DNA from: Maniola hyperantus
Lineage: Eukaryota > Arthropoda > Insecta > Lepidoptera > Nymphalidae
Length of the DNA: 64,000 nucleotides
Direction of reading: 5' to 3'
NCBI RefSeq assembly: GCF_902806685.2
Contig: NC_048539.1
Span: forward strand, 136,501 to 200,500
Below are positions 8,958 through 20,055 of the stretch, in pieces. Every line of letters begins with the position of its first letter. Within the stretch, counting starts at the first letter, position 1. A program made the position numbers and the translations under genes. The notes below the pieces were generated by a model, which worked only from the letters and a program-made list of their open reading frames with translations, was not told the origin of the DNA and made no database searches.

Positions 8958-10720
8958 AGGCAGACAGGCGTCAGGCACCTGTCGGAATGATTACGTGACA
9001 TCTCCCTATATTGGAGATGGTGACCTACCTATGTGAGCACGACACCTATAAGTAGGTACCAATGTACTGCAAATACCAATAATGTGTTATCGGAGGAGCT
9101 ATCGAGTGATAACGTTATCGACACACGAATTTGTTACATTTATTTGGAGTTATAAAGTATATCTATATAATATCACCTACCTAGAATTAGACTTCGATCC
9201 AAAGGCAAATACATTTTCTGCCTAGCTATTTACTTCTACCATAGATACAATTACACATACTACCTAAATAGGTAGGTACTTACCTAGATCAAAATAAGAC
9301 TTATAATAGAGAAAATACTTAGTAGATAACAGTAAGTATTTGTGCATTGTAGTGATTCCATAGTTACAAATATACATACCTACCTACCTTCTCCGAATCC
9401 GTGACTATACCTACACTTGAAAGTAGGTGATTCATTTATGTACTTAGTTTATTAGATTCTAGTACCGTAGACCTATTCCACTTCTTGATACGCCTTACTC
9501 ACAACCTTGAATGGGAAGCTGGAAGAAATCTCTGTTTAGAGATAAGCATTTCCAATGTAACTTAATTTATAATTACTTTGTTACCTACTACAATTTTGGT
9601 ACATGAAAAATAAAAATAAATAAATAAATAATTCATTTTTGAATATTACTATATTGAACACGTACTTATACGGACAGGTAAGTGTAAAGTGTAAAGTGTA
9701 AAGTGTAAGTACTGCAACTGTAAAGCAAAATGCTGTGTTGTTACAATAAATATTATACATAGGTAAGTAATTAGTTAATTAGGTATACTGTTGTACATAA
9801 TTGTCTATCGACTAAGGTACTGTATAATGTAATAGCTAAGTAGGTATAAGCGCAGTCAACTGTAAATGTAAATTTTAAAAAATATCTAAAATAACTTTTG
9901 TTTAAGAAAGAAAATAATATGACGAATTTATTATTATAAAATACAATTGTTTAATAAATATCTTAATTTATATAAGTTTGCGTTAGCTGTGTATGGTGTG
10001 TCGGTGTGTCGGTGTGTAGTATATTTTGTGTAAAACATGTGTGTATAAAGTAGGTTTGTACAGATCCTAAATTTATTTATACGTACCTAGGAACTCGACA
10101 AAGTGCGCGAATATTTGTAATATATTTGACTATACATTTAAGTATTTATACTTATAATAAAAATCTTGCCTGTGTATACCAACTGTTCTTTCCTTTAAGA
10201 CAATAAAAAAAAAATTAAATCTGAAAGGTATCTACCTACCTACATCGCACTTTACAATTTTTGATGAAACTTAAAGCTATATTATAATAGTCAATAGATG
10301 CCTAGTGGTAGAGTCATCTTATGTTATTTATAACAAGCTGCAACATGTACCCTATCGACCTAATAATGAATGGAAAACCTGTTTTAATTTTTGTCATATT
10401 TTTGTTTTCAAAAGTAATTACCTTTTTGACAATGATGTGGTTATCTCTTTTTGACGTCTAGGTACCTAGATAAGATTGTACAGGCCTATGAAATTAACTA
10501 GGTATATTATGGACTATTTAGGGTACCTAGGTAGATGCAAAATGATTGTACTTATATGTGAGATGATGAAATAAACACATAGGTATTTCGAATATCTATA
10601 CGTGTTAAAATTCAAAACATTACAAAATAATTATTATGACGTAGAGTAGCGTAGCCCTCGTAGATCTCCGTAGAGTTACACATCTATGATCTATCCCTCA
10701 AAAAACATTTAATAGATAAT
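8958..10720. other. AT-rich stretch without a recognised gene
   Basis: No open frame of note. It contains short simple repeats such as (GTGTAAA)n at 9683-9707, several AATAAA words and many GTAGGTAC words. It could include a long 3' UTR of the GATA gene, but nothing in the sequence proves this. Confidence 0.5.
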
Positions 10721-10730
10721 AAGCGCCTTC

Positions 10731-10793
10731 CAACGCCATCTATTCAAAAAATAGAACTAAAAGTTTTACATAACGTCCACAGATGGCGTTACA
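10731..10793. repeat. short inverted repeat AACGCCATCT / AGATGGCGTT
   Basis: AACGCCATCT and its exact complement AGATGGCGTT are about 45 bp apart. It may be a very small foldback element. The following 10794-11400 is AT-rich with one 64-codon frame (10937-11131) that I do not recognise and do not consider a gene. Confidence 0.4.
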
Positions 10794-11403
10794 ATTATAA
10801 TTGATGAAACAAAATTGAAAGGCTTTTTTCTGCATACGTCCGAAAACTAATTTTAACTATTAGGTTTAGGGTACACGAAACATCTCTTAGTTAATATTTC
10901 GATTTCTTTAACATTAATGATTATAATAATATTATTATGAAAATATTTTCCATTTTTTTGTTTTCACCTGAAGTAGTACCGTTTATTCCCACGGGCGCTG
11001 CAGCTTTCTTAAGTAATTGTTGCAGCTGCCAACAGATGACGCTACTAGTCGTAAAAAGTAATCAAACATTTGAAACTTTGTTTGCTGGAAGGTGTGTTTA
11101 TCCGTCTCGTTGTAAACTTGTAAGGTTGTAGTGGAGCTGGTTTCGTCGCTCTCGGCTCCTTTGAGTTTTATTTTTACATTTTAACAAGAGATCTTCGCTC
11201 GCACCGCACGCTGTTTATTTCATTTATAATTAGGCCTTCATAGGTATTTAAATATTGTTTCAAATGCAAAACATAATCTTTGTGGTAGGTATGTAATTGA
11301 GAGTAAAAAAAACCTTTTACCTACTGAGAAACTCTACATATGTGTGCGTACATTATGTAGGTATGTATATTTGAGTTACAAGGTATAATCGTGGTGCTTA
11401 TAA

Positions 11404-11990
11404 AAAGCAACGACAGCTTAGTGCTTAAAGTGTAATTGGGAGGTCGGTGGTCGGGGGCTCAACCCCGGGCTTATTGGGAGGTCGGTGGTCAGGGGCTCAA
11501 CCCCGAGCTTGCACCTATAACTTTTCGGAGTTAGCTGTTGTAATTTGAACTAACACCGAACACCCGATAGGCAGATCTTCTAATTTTTAGGTTCGGAGAA
11601 GGAACAATGAAAACAACGTAGGTGCCTACTTCAGCGGAGAGTGTTAACGGTTTTCTTTGACACTTCTTATATAGGTACTATTTGCTAACCATATAGATTA
11701 ATTTTAGGCATAGGCTACATGATAGTTCCGATAGGCTGTGAACGCACTATCAATTTATAAGAAGCGTTAACAATATCAAATATTACTTACTCGCTATTAC
11801 CCAAACGTGAGGAAACCTGCATACCTATTTGAGAGCTGTCCAAAATATTAAGGGTGTGAAGTCTACCAATCCGCACTTGGCCAGCATTGTAGACTATGAT
11901 CTGAACCCTTCTCATCTTGAGAGGGAATCCGTGCTCAGTAGTGGGCTGGCGATAGCTTGACGATGATAATGATGGTGGCTCTACCAAGGT
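11404..11990 (+). repeat. SINE-D copy, split, with duplicated promoter box
   Basis: The 5' tRNA-like part lies at 11404-11560 and the 3' part (ACGTGAGGAAACCTGC ... GACGATGATAATGATGG) at 11808-11985, with about 250 bp between. The B-box segment around GGGGCTCAACCCCG is duplicated as a 37-bp tandem at 11437-11511. Confidence 0.75.
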
Positions 11991-11999
11991 GCTAATTTA

Positions 12000-12785
12000 C
12001 TTACCTAGTAGGTACATACACTGTACAATATTAGGTATTTACCTTGATAAATACTCTAAATACGGAACCAAAGGTTTTACAGAAGGCATGATTCAATCAC
12101 ACACAGGTAGGTATTATACTAGGTATGTATGTAGTTAGATATACGCAGGATAGGTGTGTGTTCCTGCAGCTTGCCTCTCGGTAGATATGAGCCCCTGGCC
12201 CCCAGTGCCCCTAGTGCCCCAGTCGTGCGCCGTTAACTTTAATTTATGGGCGAAGCAGAGTGCAGTTGCTTGTATATCATTATTTTGTGACTTGTCTTCA
12301 ATTAGATATATTAAAATAGCTTTTTGTGATAATCACATGGAAATACAGAATTGTTGTTAAATAATAACAGCCTACTTTGTACGTATTCTCCGTTGTAACC
12401 TCAGTTTATCTATGGTTGTAACTGAGTACTGACTGTCTACTATCTAGGTTGGCTTTACTACCTACGTTACTAACCTACTACTTTGGATTTTAATTACTTA
12501 CAATTTTGTAGATCACGAAACTTCACCCGGCATGGATGTTGGTTTAAAAAAAAATATCACACACCCAAACCAAGCGTTACGTTTTCACCGGCCAGTGGCC
12601 ACCGGCCACCGTACTAGACCAGAGAAAATTAACAAATTATAAATTCAAATTATATAATTATTAAGGAGGTCACCAAACCACAAAAACCTACCTACCGCCT
12701 TAGATATTCATAATCTGTACAGCGGCCTTACAATATTTTATTTATTCCATGCTAATAAGTACCTATTATTATTACCTATACCTAC
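12000..12785. other. AT-rich stretch without a recognised gene
   Basis: A 68-codon frame at 12154-12360 shows no known motif and is probably chance. GTAGGTAC-type words are frequent. I see no other structure. Confidence 0.5.
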
Positions 12786-12811
12786 CAGAGATAATATATT
12801 AAATAATAATA

Positions 12812-13666
12812 GGGGTTAAAGTATGAAATTGCCGTTTTATTGTAATAGGTACTTCGAATTGACATAGAACCTTCATGGTTTGAGATTTTTGAGTGAAACT
12901 TTTTTCATACGATACCTATGTAGTTCTTCTTTTAAAAAATGTGCAACATTCGATTATCAACTTTCAGTTGTTTTTTTTATTCAGCTTAGACAATAAAGAT
13001 GGATACTTCGAAAATTCGTGCGATTTTTGAATACGAGTTCCGACGCGGAACTAATGCGGCAGAAACAGCTCGCAATATTAATGCAACAGTGTCCTTAAGC
13101 AATAAGCTTACCAATAAAAAGGTAATGGTAACTGTTTGGTGGTCTCAGCGTGGTGTTATTCACTATAGCTTTCTCCGATCTGGTCAAGCAATAACGGCAA
13201 ATGTCTACTGCGCCGAACTCCGAACAATGATAGCGAAACTAGCAGTGAAACAGCCGCGACTTCTGAATCGATCTTCACCATTATTGCTCCATGATAACGC
13301 GAGACCTCATACAGCACGAGAAACCGTTTTAACTTTAACGTTAAAACTGGTCGTAGAAACCATTCGTCACCCTCCGTATTCGCCAGACCTTGCTCCAACG
13401 GACTACCACTTTCTTCGTGATTTGGACAATTTTCTGCGTGATAAAAAGTTTTCTTCTCAGGAGGCAGTGCAAAATGCTTTCACACAGTTTGTCGAATCTA
13501 GATCACCAGAGTTCTATCGCAAAGGCATAAATGAGCTTCCTATTAGATGGCAGCAATGTATACCTAGATAATAATGGTAATTATTTTGATTAAATATATA
13601 TGTTAAATTTAAAAAAATCGAATTTTTATTTTTCAGTACAAATCGGCAATTTCATACTTTAACCCC
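12812..13666 (+). mobile_element. internally deleted mariner transposon with TA target duplication
   Basis: The ends are perfect 23-bp inverted repeats starting GGGGTTAAAGTATGAAATTG, and TA dinucleotides flank both sides (12810-12811, 13667-13668), as in Tc1/mariner insertion. The total is 855 bp against about 1.3 kb for complete mariners. Outside the TA, CAGAGATAATATATT at 12786-12800 is mirrored at 13669-13683, so the symmetry extends past the ends with a 10-bp insertion on the left. Confidence 0.92.
12999..13571 (+). pseudogene. mariner transposase, internally deleted
   Basis: The start MDTSKIRAIFEYEFRRGTNA matches the N-terminal helix-turn-helix region. The frame then jumps to a later part (VTVWWSQRGVIHYSFL) and keeps HDNARPHTA with the second catalytic Asp and YSPDLAPTDYHF with the third, 35 residues apart. 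The central segment that carries the first catalytic Asp (TGDEKW-type motif in the family) is missing. The product is 190 residues where about 345 are usual, so it cannot be active. The reading frame is still open across the deletion. Confidence 0.92.
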
Positions 13667-13697
13667 TAATATATTATCTCTGCCTATACTTATCTGC

Positions 13698-14018
13698 TCA
13701 ATATACACTAATATTATTATAAGTGCGAAAGTGTGTCTGTCTGTCTATCCATTTGGTTGTCTGCCCTAACATCTGTTAAACCGATTTTGACGTTTGGTAG
13801 GTAGGTACAGAGATAGCTTACATCCCGGGGAAGGACATAGGCTACTTTTGAACCCGGAAAATCAAAGAGTTCCCACGGGATTTCAGCAAACCTAAATCCA
13901 CGCAGACGAAGTCGCGGGCATCATCTAGTAATATTATAAACGCAAAAGAGTATCTGTCAGTCTGCTAGGTTTACACGGCATATCCGTGTAGGTCACTAAT
14001 TTTGACGAAATTTAGAAC
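13698..14018 (+). mobile_element. Helitron-like family B, one copy plus the start of another
   Basis: Starts TATACACTAATATTATTAT with AAGTGCGAAAGTGTGTCTG. It carries the family words 'cccggaaaatcaaagagtt' and 'cccacgggat', and ends GACGAAGTCGCGGGCATCAT then CTAGT at 13924-13928. A second start (AATATTATAAACGCAAAAGAG) follows at 13930. The GC-stem hairpin 8 nt before CTAG is the hallmark of a Helitron 3' end. Confidence 0.75.
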
Positions 14019-14278
14019 AAAGTCCAATACGCTGCGCCTTCCGGTGCGAGGTCGCCATTCCAGCACCTTGGGACCCCAACGTCTATCAGTTGTACGAACT
14101 ATGTGCCCTGTCCATTGCCACTTCAGCTTCGCAACCCGTTAGCCTATGTCGGTTACTCTAGTTCTCCTACGGATCTCCTCATGTCTGATTTGATCACGCA
14201 GAGAAACTCCGCACATAGCTCTCTCCATCATCGCCCGCTGAGCGACTTTGAGCTTTCTTAAGAAAGCCTAATTAGACA
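14019..14278 (-). repeat. LINE fragment (family N), 3' coding end
   Basis: On the minus strand this matches the LINE fragment at 20401-20787 (CTCAGCGGGCGATG ... GAGAGAGCTATG, ACATAGTTCGTACAAC, AGACGTTGGGG). It is a truncated copy of the same non-LTR retrotransposon. The following 14279-14648 is AT-rich and holds a (GACGACGC)n-like run at 14492-14529. Confidence 0.85.
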
Positions 14279-14648
14279 TGTCCTGTAAAATGAAGGTTTA
14301 GATACCAGCTAAGTATGGTATTGTTAATGACATTGCCTGGTGATGGGGAGATACCACCAGAGGCTGAGCTCTGCCGGCAGGAAGGTAGTTCTGACAAGGT
14401 CGGCAGGTTCCGACGGAAATATGATTCAACTAACATCCGCAGCTGTATGCGGTTAATTAAGATGTTGATTAGGTGGAAAGTGGAAAGTGTAGCGACGACG
14501 CGACGGACGACGCGACGACGACGCGACGGGTAATGTAGAGGACTTAATACCCTACTTATTGAATTAATACTTTATTAAAGTGTTTTAAAGAGTGGCATAA
14601 TAATAAATCTTTATTTTAAGCAACTAGGGCTCAATAAGACCAAGTATC

Positions 14649-15147
14649 TTTTTTAGGGTTCCGTACCTCAATAGGATCAACGGAAGTCGGAACCCTTATA
14701 GGAGCACTTCGTTGTCTGTCTGTCAAGAAACCTAGAGCGTACTTCCCGTTGACCTAGAATTATGTTTGGCAAGTAGGTAAGTAGGTCACACTGGCAAGTA
14801 GGTAAGTAGGTCACACGTAAGGGGAAAAATCCGAAAACCGTGAATTGTGGTTACATCACGAAAAATATATTATAATGAGTTCATGAACTATTAAGTAGGT
14901 ACTAGATACCTACATCGTCTATGAATTTCTCCTAGAAATTCAAGTACTTAGATAATTCAATTCAATTTCTTAATTTTGCAGAAACAATTACATAATTATT
15001 TAGTATTTTCAACTTTCAAAGTAAGATTACTTACTATACTTATCAAGTGGGGTATCATATGAAAGGGCTTTATCTGAACATTTTATTTATCGAACAAAAT
15101 GTCAAAAAAATGCGACTGTAGTACGGAACCCTCGGTGCGCGGTTGTT
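14649..15147 (+). repeat. family A repeat, near full length
   Basis: Begins TTTTTTAGGGTTCCGTACCT and ends near GTACGGAACCCTCGGTGCGC. It has the family landmarks: a GTCTGTCTGTC run, CAAGAAACC, CTTCCCGTTGACCTAGAAT, GGTTACATCAC, TCAAGTGGGGTATCATATGA and CAAAATGTC. The last bases of the 3' end (CACTTGGCCGG) are lost. Confidence 0.9.
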
Positions 15148-15194
15148 TTAGTTATTATAAGTATTAAGTATGAATGTATATGTATGTGTGGTTA

Positions 15195-15567
15195 GAACAA
15201 TAGGTATGATGTTGGTCTTCTAGTTGGGAGGTACGGTGTTCGATTCCAGCCACGCACCTCTAACTTTTGTAAGAGTTTGTGCGTTTCAAGCAATTAAGTA
15301 GATATCACTTTTTTAACGGAGAAGGAGAACATCGTGAGGAAACCTGCATGCTTGAGAGTTCTCCATAATGTTCTCGAAGGCGTGTGAAGTCTACCAATCT
15401 GCACATGGCCAGCGTGGTAGACTATGGCGAAAACCCTTCTCTCTGAAAGGAGACACGTGACCAGCGTGGGTGCGCTAGGTATGGCCAAAATTCTTCTCAC
15501 TCTGAGAGGAGACTCGTGCTCAGAAGTGAGCCGTCAATGAGTTGATCATGATGATGATGATGATGAA
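15195..15567 (+). repeat. SINE-D copy, near full length
   Basis: The tRNA-derived head has a B-box-like GTGTTCGATTCCAG, followed by CACGCACCTCTAAC, GAGGAAACCTGCATGC, CACATGGCCAGCGTGGTAG and the tail ATGATGATGATGATGA. Two overlapping partial 3' segments are present near 15410-15520. Confidence 0.85.
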
Positions 15568-15599
15568 GTATTGTTGTTCAACTATAATTGTACTCGCAC

Positions 15600-16530
15600 C
15601 TATCTGTTCGGTGGGACCAAGCCATTGTAATGCGTGTGTTTGGTTAGTTAGTTAGTTAGTCCCAGCAATGGACGGCGCCTTCAGTCCGCATTCCTGCGGC
15701 CCCCTCGTCACCAGCGTCATCAGCGTCAAGCCCCGATAAGCAGATGTTGTGTCCGTCGTCCGTCCGTCCGTCGTCGGCGCCGTCCGCCGCCCAGCCGGCG
15801 AGCCGCGGTCATTAGCGGCCGCGGGTAGGCTTCATATATTATACCTACACGTATCCACTAAATTGTCAAGCCGATAAGTGGGCGGGAGACCTGCCCGGGG
15901 ATGACGGCGCTGGACCCATTTCTCCGACAACACAAACTGTACCTTGATACAAAGGCTTTACATCTTAAAGTCAAACGATACGGATTGCGGATACGATGTT
16001 ACGCTGCACGCTACTTCTTCGATCACTAATAATGATACTACGTAAGTCAAGTGGCTCTGTAATGCAAAGTGTGCTTGAGCTGGTCGGTTTAGAGTAGGTT
16101 TTCGGTCGCAGCGCGGCGGAGTTGAGGCTGGGCGGCCGGCGCGAGGGCCCGCGAAGGGCTAATGTGTAACCGTTGTAAGGCGAGCGCCACTAATGCGCGC
16201 GGCGCCGGCGCCCGCCTAAAACAAAAATGTACAACATTCCTGCGTTTAGGAGAGCCTTTATTCCTTTTTTATCGGCGCATGAAATAATAGAATAGGCACA
16301 AAGCACCGCCGCTTATCGAGCTGCTCAATTTATTAAAGCAGACTATTGCCCGAGCGACGTCGGCCCCGCCATTACGAGTTACGTAGGTAAGTACTTAGGT
16401 GCAACACAGCGACTGTTTCGTGACGTTGGCTCCTAAGTAACTATACTTATTTGTCACTTGATTTAGTCGATCCTGTATAACTATTTCCAAGTTCTAAGGA
16501 AATTAGTAAAATAAACACAAAATAAAATGA
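15600..16530. promoter_or_regulatory. GC-rich, repeat-poor island (candidate regulatory region)
   Basis: From about 15700 to 16390 the sequence is free of the repeat families and CpG-rich, with GCCAGCCGGC-type words, a TTTTTTATCGGCGC segment and AATTTATTAAAGC. No open frame with a domain is present. Composition and lack of repeats suggest conserved regulatory DNA. Confidence 0.35.
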
Positions 16531-16531
16531 C

Positions 16532-16690
16532 AAAAGTAGCCCTTGTCGTACCTTGTCCTGCCCTGGGGATGCACCCCAGGGTAGGACAAGGGTACTTTTT
16601 GTCCCGGAAAATAAAGGGGTTTCCACGGGATTCTTAAGAAACCTAAATCAACGTGAACAGTTTCGCAGGCATTAGATATACTTATCTAAG
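16532..16690. repeat. hairpin joined to a Helitron-B 3' segment
   Basis: AAAAGTAGCCCTTGTC ... CCCTGGGG pairs with CCCCAGGGTAGGACAAGGG and TACTTTT; the left arm has a duplicated TACCTTGTCC-like insert. Downstream words (GTCCCGGAAAATAAAGG, CACGGGATTCTT, TTCGCAGGCATTAG) are a decayed family B end. Confidence 0.6.
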
Positions 16691-16874
16691 TATACCTAAC
16701 TACTTGTTTGGTACAAAAATAGCTTGCATTCTGGAAACGGGCACAGGTATAGGCTTTTTATTCCAGAAAATCTAGAGTTCCCAGGGAATTCAAAAAAAAC
16801 AATCTTAGTAACATTATTTGTATAATTACAATAATTGTTCAAATATTACACTGTATGCCCTGAAGTGTCTCCAA

Positions 16875-16975
16875 TTAATTTTTAAATACATATCAAACAT
16901 TGCGGAACCGGCAGGATTCAAACCTGCGACTCCTGGGATCGCACCTGACCGTTAAGCCTGCACGGTTCGCTAATT
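16875..16975 (-). repeat. tRNA-derived SINE fragment (family G)
   Basis: Read on the minus strand: GGTGCGATCCCAGGAGTCGC, then AGGTTTGAATCCTGCCGG and TTCCGCAATG. The same block with the same flank occurs on the plus strand at 38800-38890. GGTTTGAATCC is a pol III B box. Around it, 16691-16874 and 16976-17330 are AT-rich without genes. Confidence 0.65.
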
Positions 16976-17337
16976 AGGTAATTGTTTCTAATTAGGTAGT
17001 TTTAATTTAGGCAAGTTAAAAAAACTGTCACGAAACTTTTTATTCGTGTTTAGTTCTGCCGATCCCTTCATAAAGAAGATATAATATATGTTGTGTGTAC
17101 CTACTACCTACCTACGTCAGGACTGACAGGTATGTAACATATCGTTCTCTTGCAAGGATCTCCACTCCCTGTACTTAGATGCATATGCGTCATCCGATCC
17201 GAAGGTAGGTAGCTAATTTTATTTTTTATTTTTATAAGTATCTGTAGACCTTTCAATTTATATTTTTGTTTTAAATTAAATTACTTAAGTACCTACCTAC
17301 ATGAAATCAAAATCATTTATTTCAAAGTCACTACAAT

Positions 17338-17640
17338 TTTTAACCGACTTCAAAAAAAGGAGGAGGTTCTCAATTCGTCGGAATCTTTTTTTTTTTTTTT
17401 TTTTTATGTATGTTCCCCGATTACTCGAAGACGCCTGGACCGATTTTGAAAATTCTTTTTTTGTTTGAAAGGGTATACTTCAAAGTTGGTCCCATTTAAA
17501 TTTGGTGAAGATTTGATGAATATCTTCGAAGATAGATACTGGAACTCCTCAACGGATAAGAGTAAATTGCTCGCGATCAGTGTAATAGCTTAGTAAACAG
17601 TAGATTTTTAACCAGGCATAGCATTATTCCATGGGGCCAC
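17338..17640 (+). repeat. repeat starting AACCGACTTCAAAAAAGG
   Basis: The AACCGACTTCAAAAAAGGAG start recurs at 19784. The body has CTGGACCGATTTTGAAAATT and a long T run. It abuts the palindrome at 17652, which contains the related word AAAACCGACTTCGATACAC. Confidence 0.6.
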
Positions 17641-17651
17641 TAAAAATTGTG

Positions 17652-18006
17652 AAAAAAAATTTTTTTACAAAAAAAATAAAAACCGACTTCGATACACAAA
17701 CACTAAAAATTGAAAAATAATTTAATTTATTACCGAATATATTATGTATACAAGAGTTAATATAGTTCCATAATAATATTTTTTGGGGTCGGTGCCAATG
17801 AGGTGCCATTGTGGAGTCTCATAAAAATATGAAGTCTAGACGATTCGCGCAGCTAAAGCTAATTGGCACCAGCACCAAAAAATATTATTATGGAACTATA
17901 TTAACTCTTGTATACATAATATATTCGGTAATAAATTAAATTATTTTTCAATTTTTAGTGTTTGTGTATCGAAGTCGGTTTTTATTTTTTTTGTAAAAAT
18001 TTTTTG
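17652..18006. mobile_element. long palindrome (about 145-bp arms), foldback/MITE-like element
   Basis: The left arm 17652-17799 and right arm 17862-18006 are nearly exact reverse complements, with a 62-bp centre. Landmarks are ACCGACTTCGATACACAAAC on the left and GTTTGTGTATCGAAGTCGGT on the right, with CCATAATAATATTTTTTGG close to the centre. No coding content. Confidence 0.9.
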
Positions 18007-18204
18007 AATGTCAAGTTGATAAAAACAAGAAGTAAGTACCTATCCCATACCTATCCACACCTGATCATTTACTTACATCATCTTGAATCCAAAGGTACGA
18101 GGGTTCCAAACGCGCTCTGGTCTAGGAAGAAGCCGTTTTTTAAAAATTGTACACCGATTTTTTTGAGGTTTCTGGACCGATTTGCAAAATCTTTTTTTGA
18201 CTTC

Positions 18205-18405
18205 ACACACCTTTGAGAACGTGATGGAGAACTCTCAATCATGCAGGTTTCCTCACGATGTTTTCTTGATATTTAAATTAAGTAAGTAAGTTCTTTAAAA
18301 GCACATAACTCTAAAAAGTTAGAGGTGCGTGCCCGGGCTCGAACCCCCGACCTCCGATTAGAAGGCGGACGTCCGCTTGAGCGGACTGAGCTATCACAGC
18401 TACAT
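18205..18405 (-). repeat. SINE-D copy, 5' two thirds
   Basis: On the minus strand it carries the promoter boxes: GTGATAGCTCAGTCCGCTC, GGAGGTCGGGGGTTCGAGCC and CACGCACCTCTAAC, then AACATCGTGAGGAAACCTGC and GAGAGTTCTCCAT. Confidence 0.85.
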
Positions 18406-18831
18406 AATTATTATGAAATGGTGATAGTAAAAAGAATACCCAGCTGAGTTTGTTGTGGACTTCTTCTCAGACCAGGGTGCGTTTGGAACCTATTCTTCAG
18501 CTTTAATATTACCTACGTAGATAATTAATTATCAGTGTCACCATCATGTGCATCATTATCTTACAAATTCAACAATTAACTATCAAAAAGTGTACCATGG
18601 TGAAAGAATTTCCCTAAGTACTTAGGTTAGAGTACAAAGTAAGTAATACTTAAGAAATTTTACTTTTTAAATAATGACAATGGCACCCAATTTGAATAAA
18701 TGATCTCACTTTAACTTTGGCCCATTTTACAATCAATACAAACATTAAGAACTTTAACTGAAAACCTATAGGTAACCTAGGTACCTACCTACCTAGTACC
18801 TACCTACACTTGTTAAGGTGACTGTATAATG

Positions 18832-19415
18832 TTTTTAGGGTTCCGTACCTCAAAAGGAAAAACGGAACCCTTATAGGATCACTTTGTTGTCTGTCTGGCA
18901 TGTCTGTCGGTCTGTCAAGAAACCCTGTGGCGTGCAGGTCATAGAGGCATAAATGCACTGCTTACCCCAGTTGTAATAGCTCAATGCATATTTTTCATTA
19001 TGACCTGCATGTAAGCAGGTCTAACTAATGCCTACCCTGGCTTCGAACACTGTGCACGCCACTGAAGAAACCTATAGGGATCCGTTGACTTAGATTCATG
19101 AAATTTGGCAAGTAGTAGGTAGGTCTTATAGCAGACATTCGGAAAAATCTGTAAACCGTAAGTTTGTGGTTACATCACACGACTAAATTAAATTGTGGTA
19201 AAGATTACCAACTAATATAATTTGTAGGTATTTTAAATTTTCGAGGGAAGATAACTATACATATCAAGTGGGGTAGCATATCAAAGGGCAAACCTGCGCA
19301 TTCTAAAACAGTTTTGTTTACGCCTCATAGTTTTTGAATTATCGTACAAAATGTCGAAAAAATACAACTGTAGTACGGAACCCGCGCGAGCCTGACTCGC
19401 AATTGGCCGGTTTTT
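18832..19415 (+). repeat. family A repeat interrupted by a hAT-like MITE
   Basis: Begins GTTTTTAGGGTTCCGTACCT and ends GACTCGCAATTGGCCGG plus TTTTT. The CAAGAAACC landmark is split at 18924 by a 140-bp element; removing that element and one 8-bp duplicate restores the family order. Confidence 0.93.
18925..19064. mobile_element. hAT-like MITE, 140 bp, with 8-bp target duplication
   Basis: AAGAAACC occurs on both sides (18917-18924, 19065-19072). The ends are CTGTGGCGTGCAG and GTGCACGCCACTG, inverted repeats of the CAGTGGCG type expected for hAT. A second copy is at 41483. Confidence 0.93.
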
Positions 19416-19790
19416 ATGTAAAATCGGCCTTTTGTTATAATTTCACAATGAATGCAGTAAAGTTACGAGTGAACATAGTAGCAGGAGCAGTTTCCGCTCT
19501 TGTGCGTACAGGCGCGGCGAAGCAACATCGCTCTTGTTGCAGAGACAGAGAGTTCAATATCGTACGACTGTGTCAACTACTCATTCACCAAACACGCTGG
19601 CTCATTAACGCAATCTCCATACACGCCGCGATTGTGGCGTGTTATTGTAACTTACTTATTACTCACGAATCACGATACTTTCTTATATTGCAGCTATCTA
19701 CTTAGCGTAGCTACCTTATTAATTAAAAAATGTTTTAAGTAGGCCCTACATTTTCATTTGCATTGATAGTAGATAGGTATTTTTAACCGA
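19416..19790. other. stretch with unrecognised open frames
   Basis: Open frames of 123 and 80 codons overlap at 19334-19742. The first begins inside the repeat and neither has a recognisable motif. I do not call a gene. Confidence 0.4.
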
Positions 19791-19830
19791 CTTCAAAAAA
19801 GGAGGAATCTTTTTTTTTTCCAAACTAAAT

Positions 19831-20007
19831 TTAGCGGCCGAAAGTAATGTATATCGACCTTTAGATAGCAGACTTGTACAGCGTTGTCTCTGTCGTTGAG
19901 ACCGACAAAGCGTCATATAGGTATGAGTGACAGAGACAACGCTCTACAAAGCCGAAATGTAATACTTACTAAAGGCCGATGTACATTACTTTTTGCCGCG
20001 TACTGTA
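19831..20007. mobile_element. palindromic MITE (family H)
   Basis: GAAAGTAATGTATATCGACC at the left is mirrored by GGCCGATGTACATTACTTT at the right, and the internal GTTGTCTCTGTCGTTGAGAC faces TGACAGAGACAACGCTCT. The right end is GCCGCGTACTGTA. Other copies are at 37467, 44137, 49750 and 62650. Confidence 0.85.
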
Positions 20008-20055
20008 GGTAGGTAGTATCCTGTGATTGAGCCACGTTTGTTGCTGGTTCTCCTC

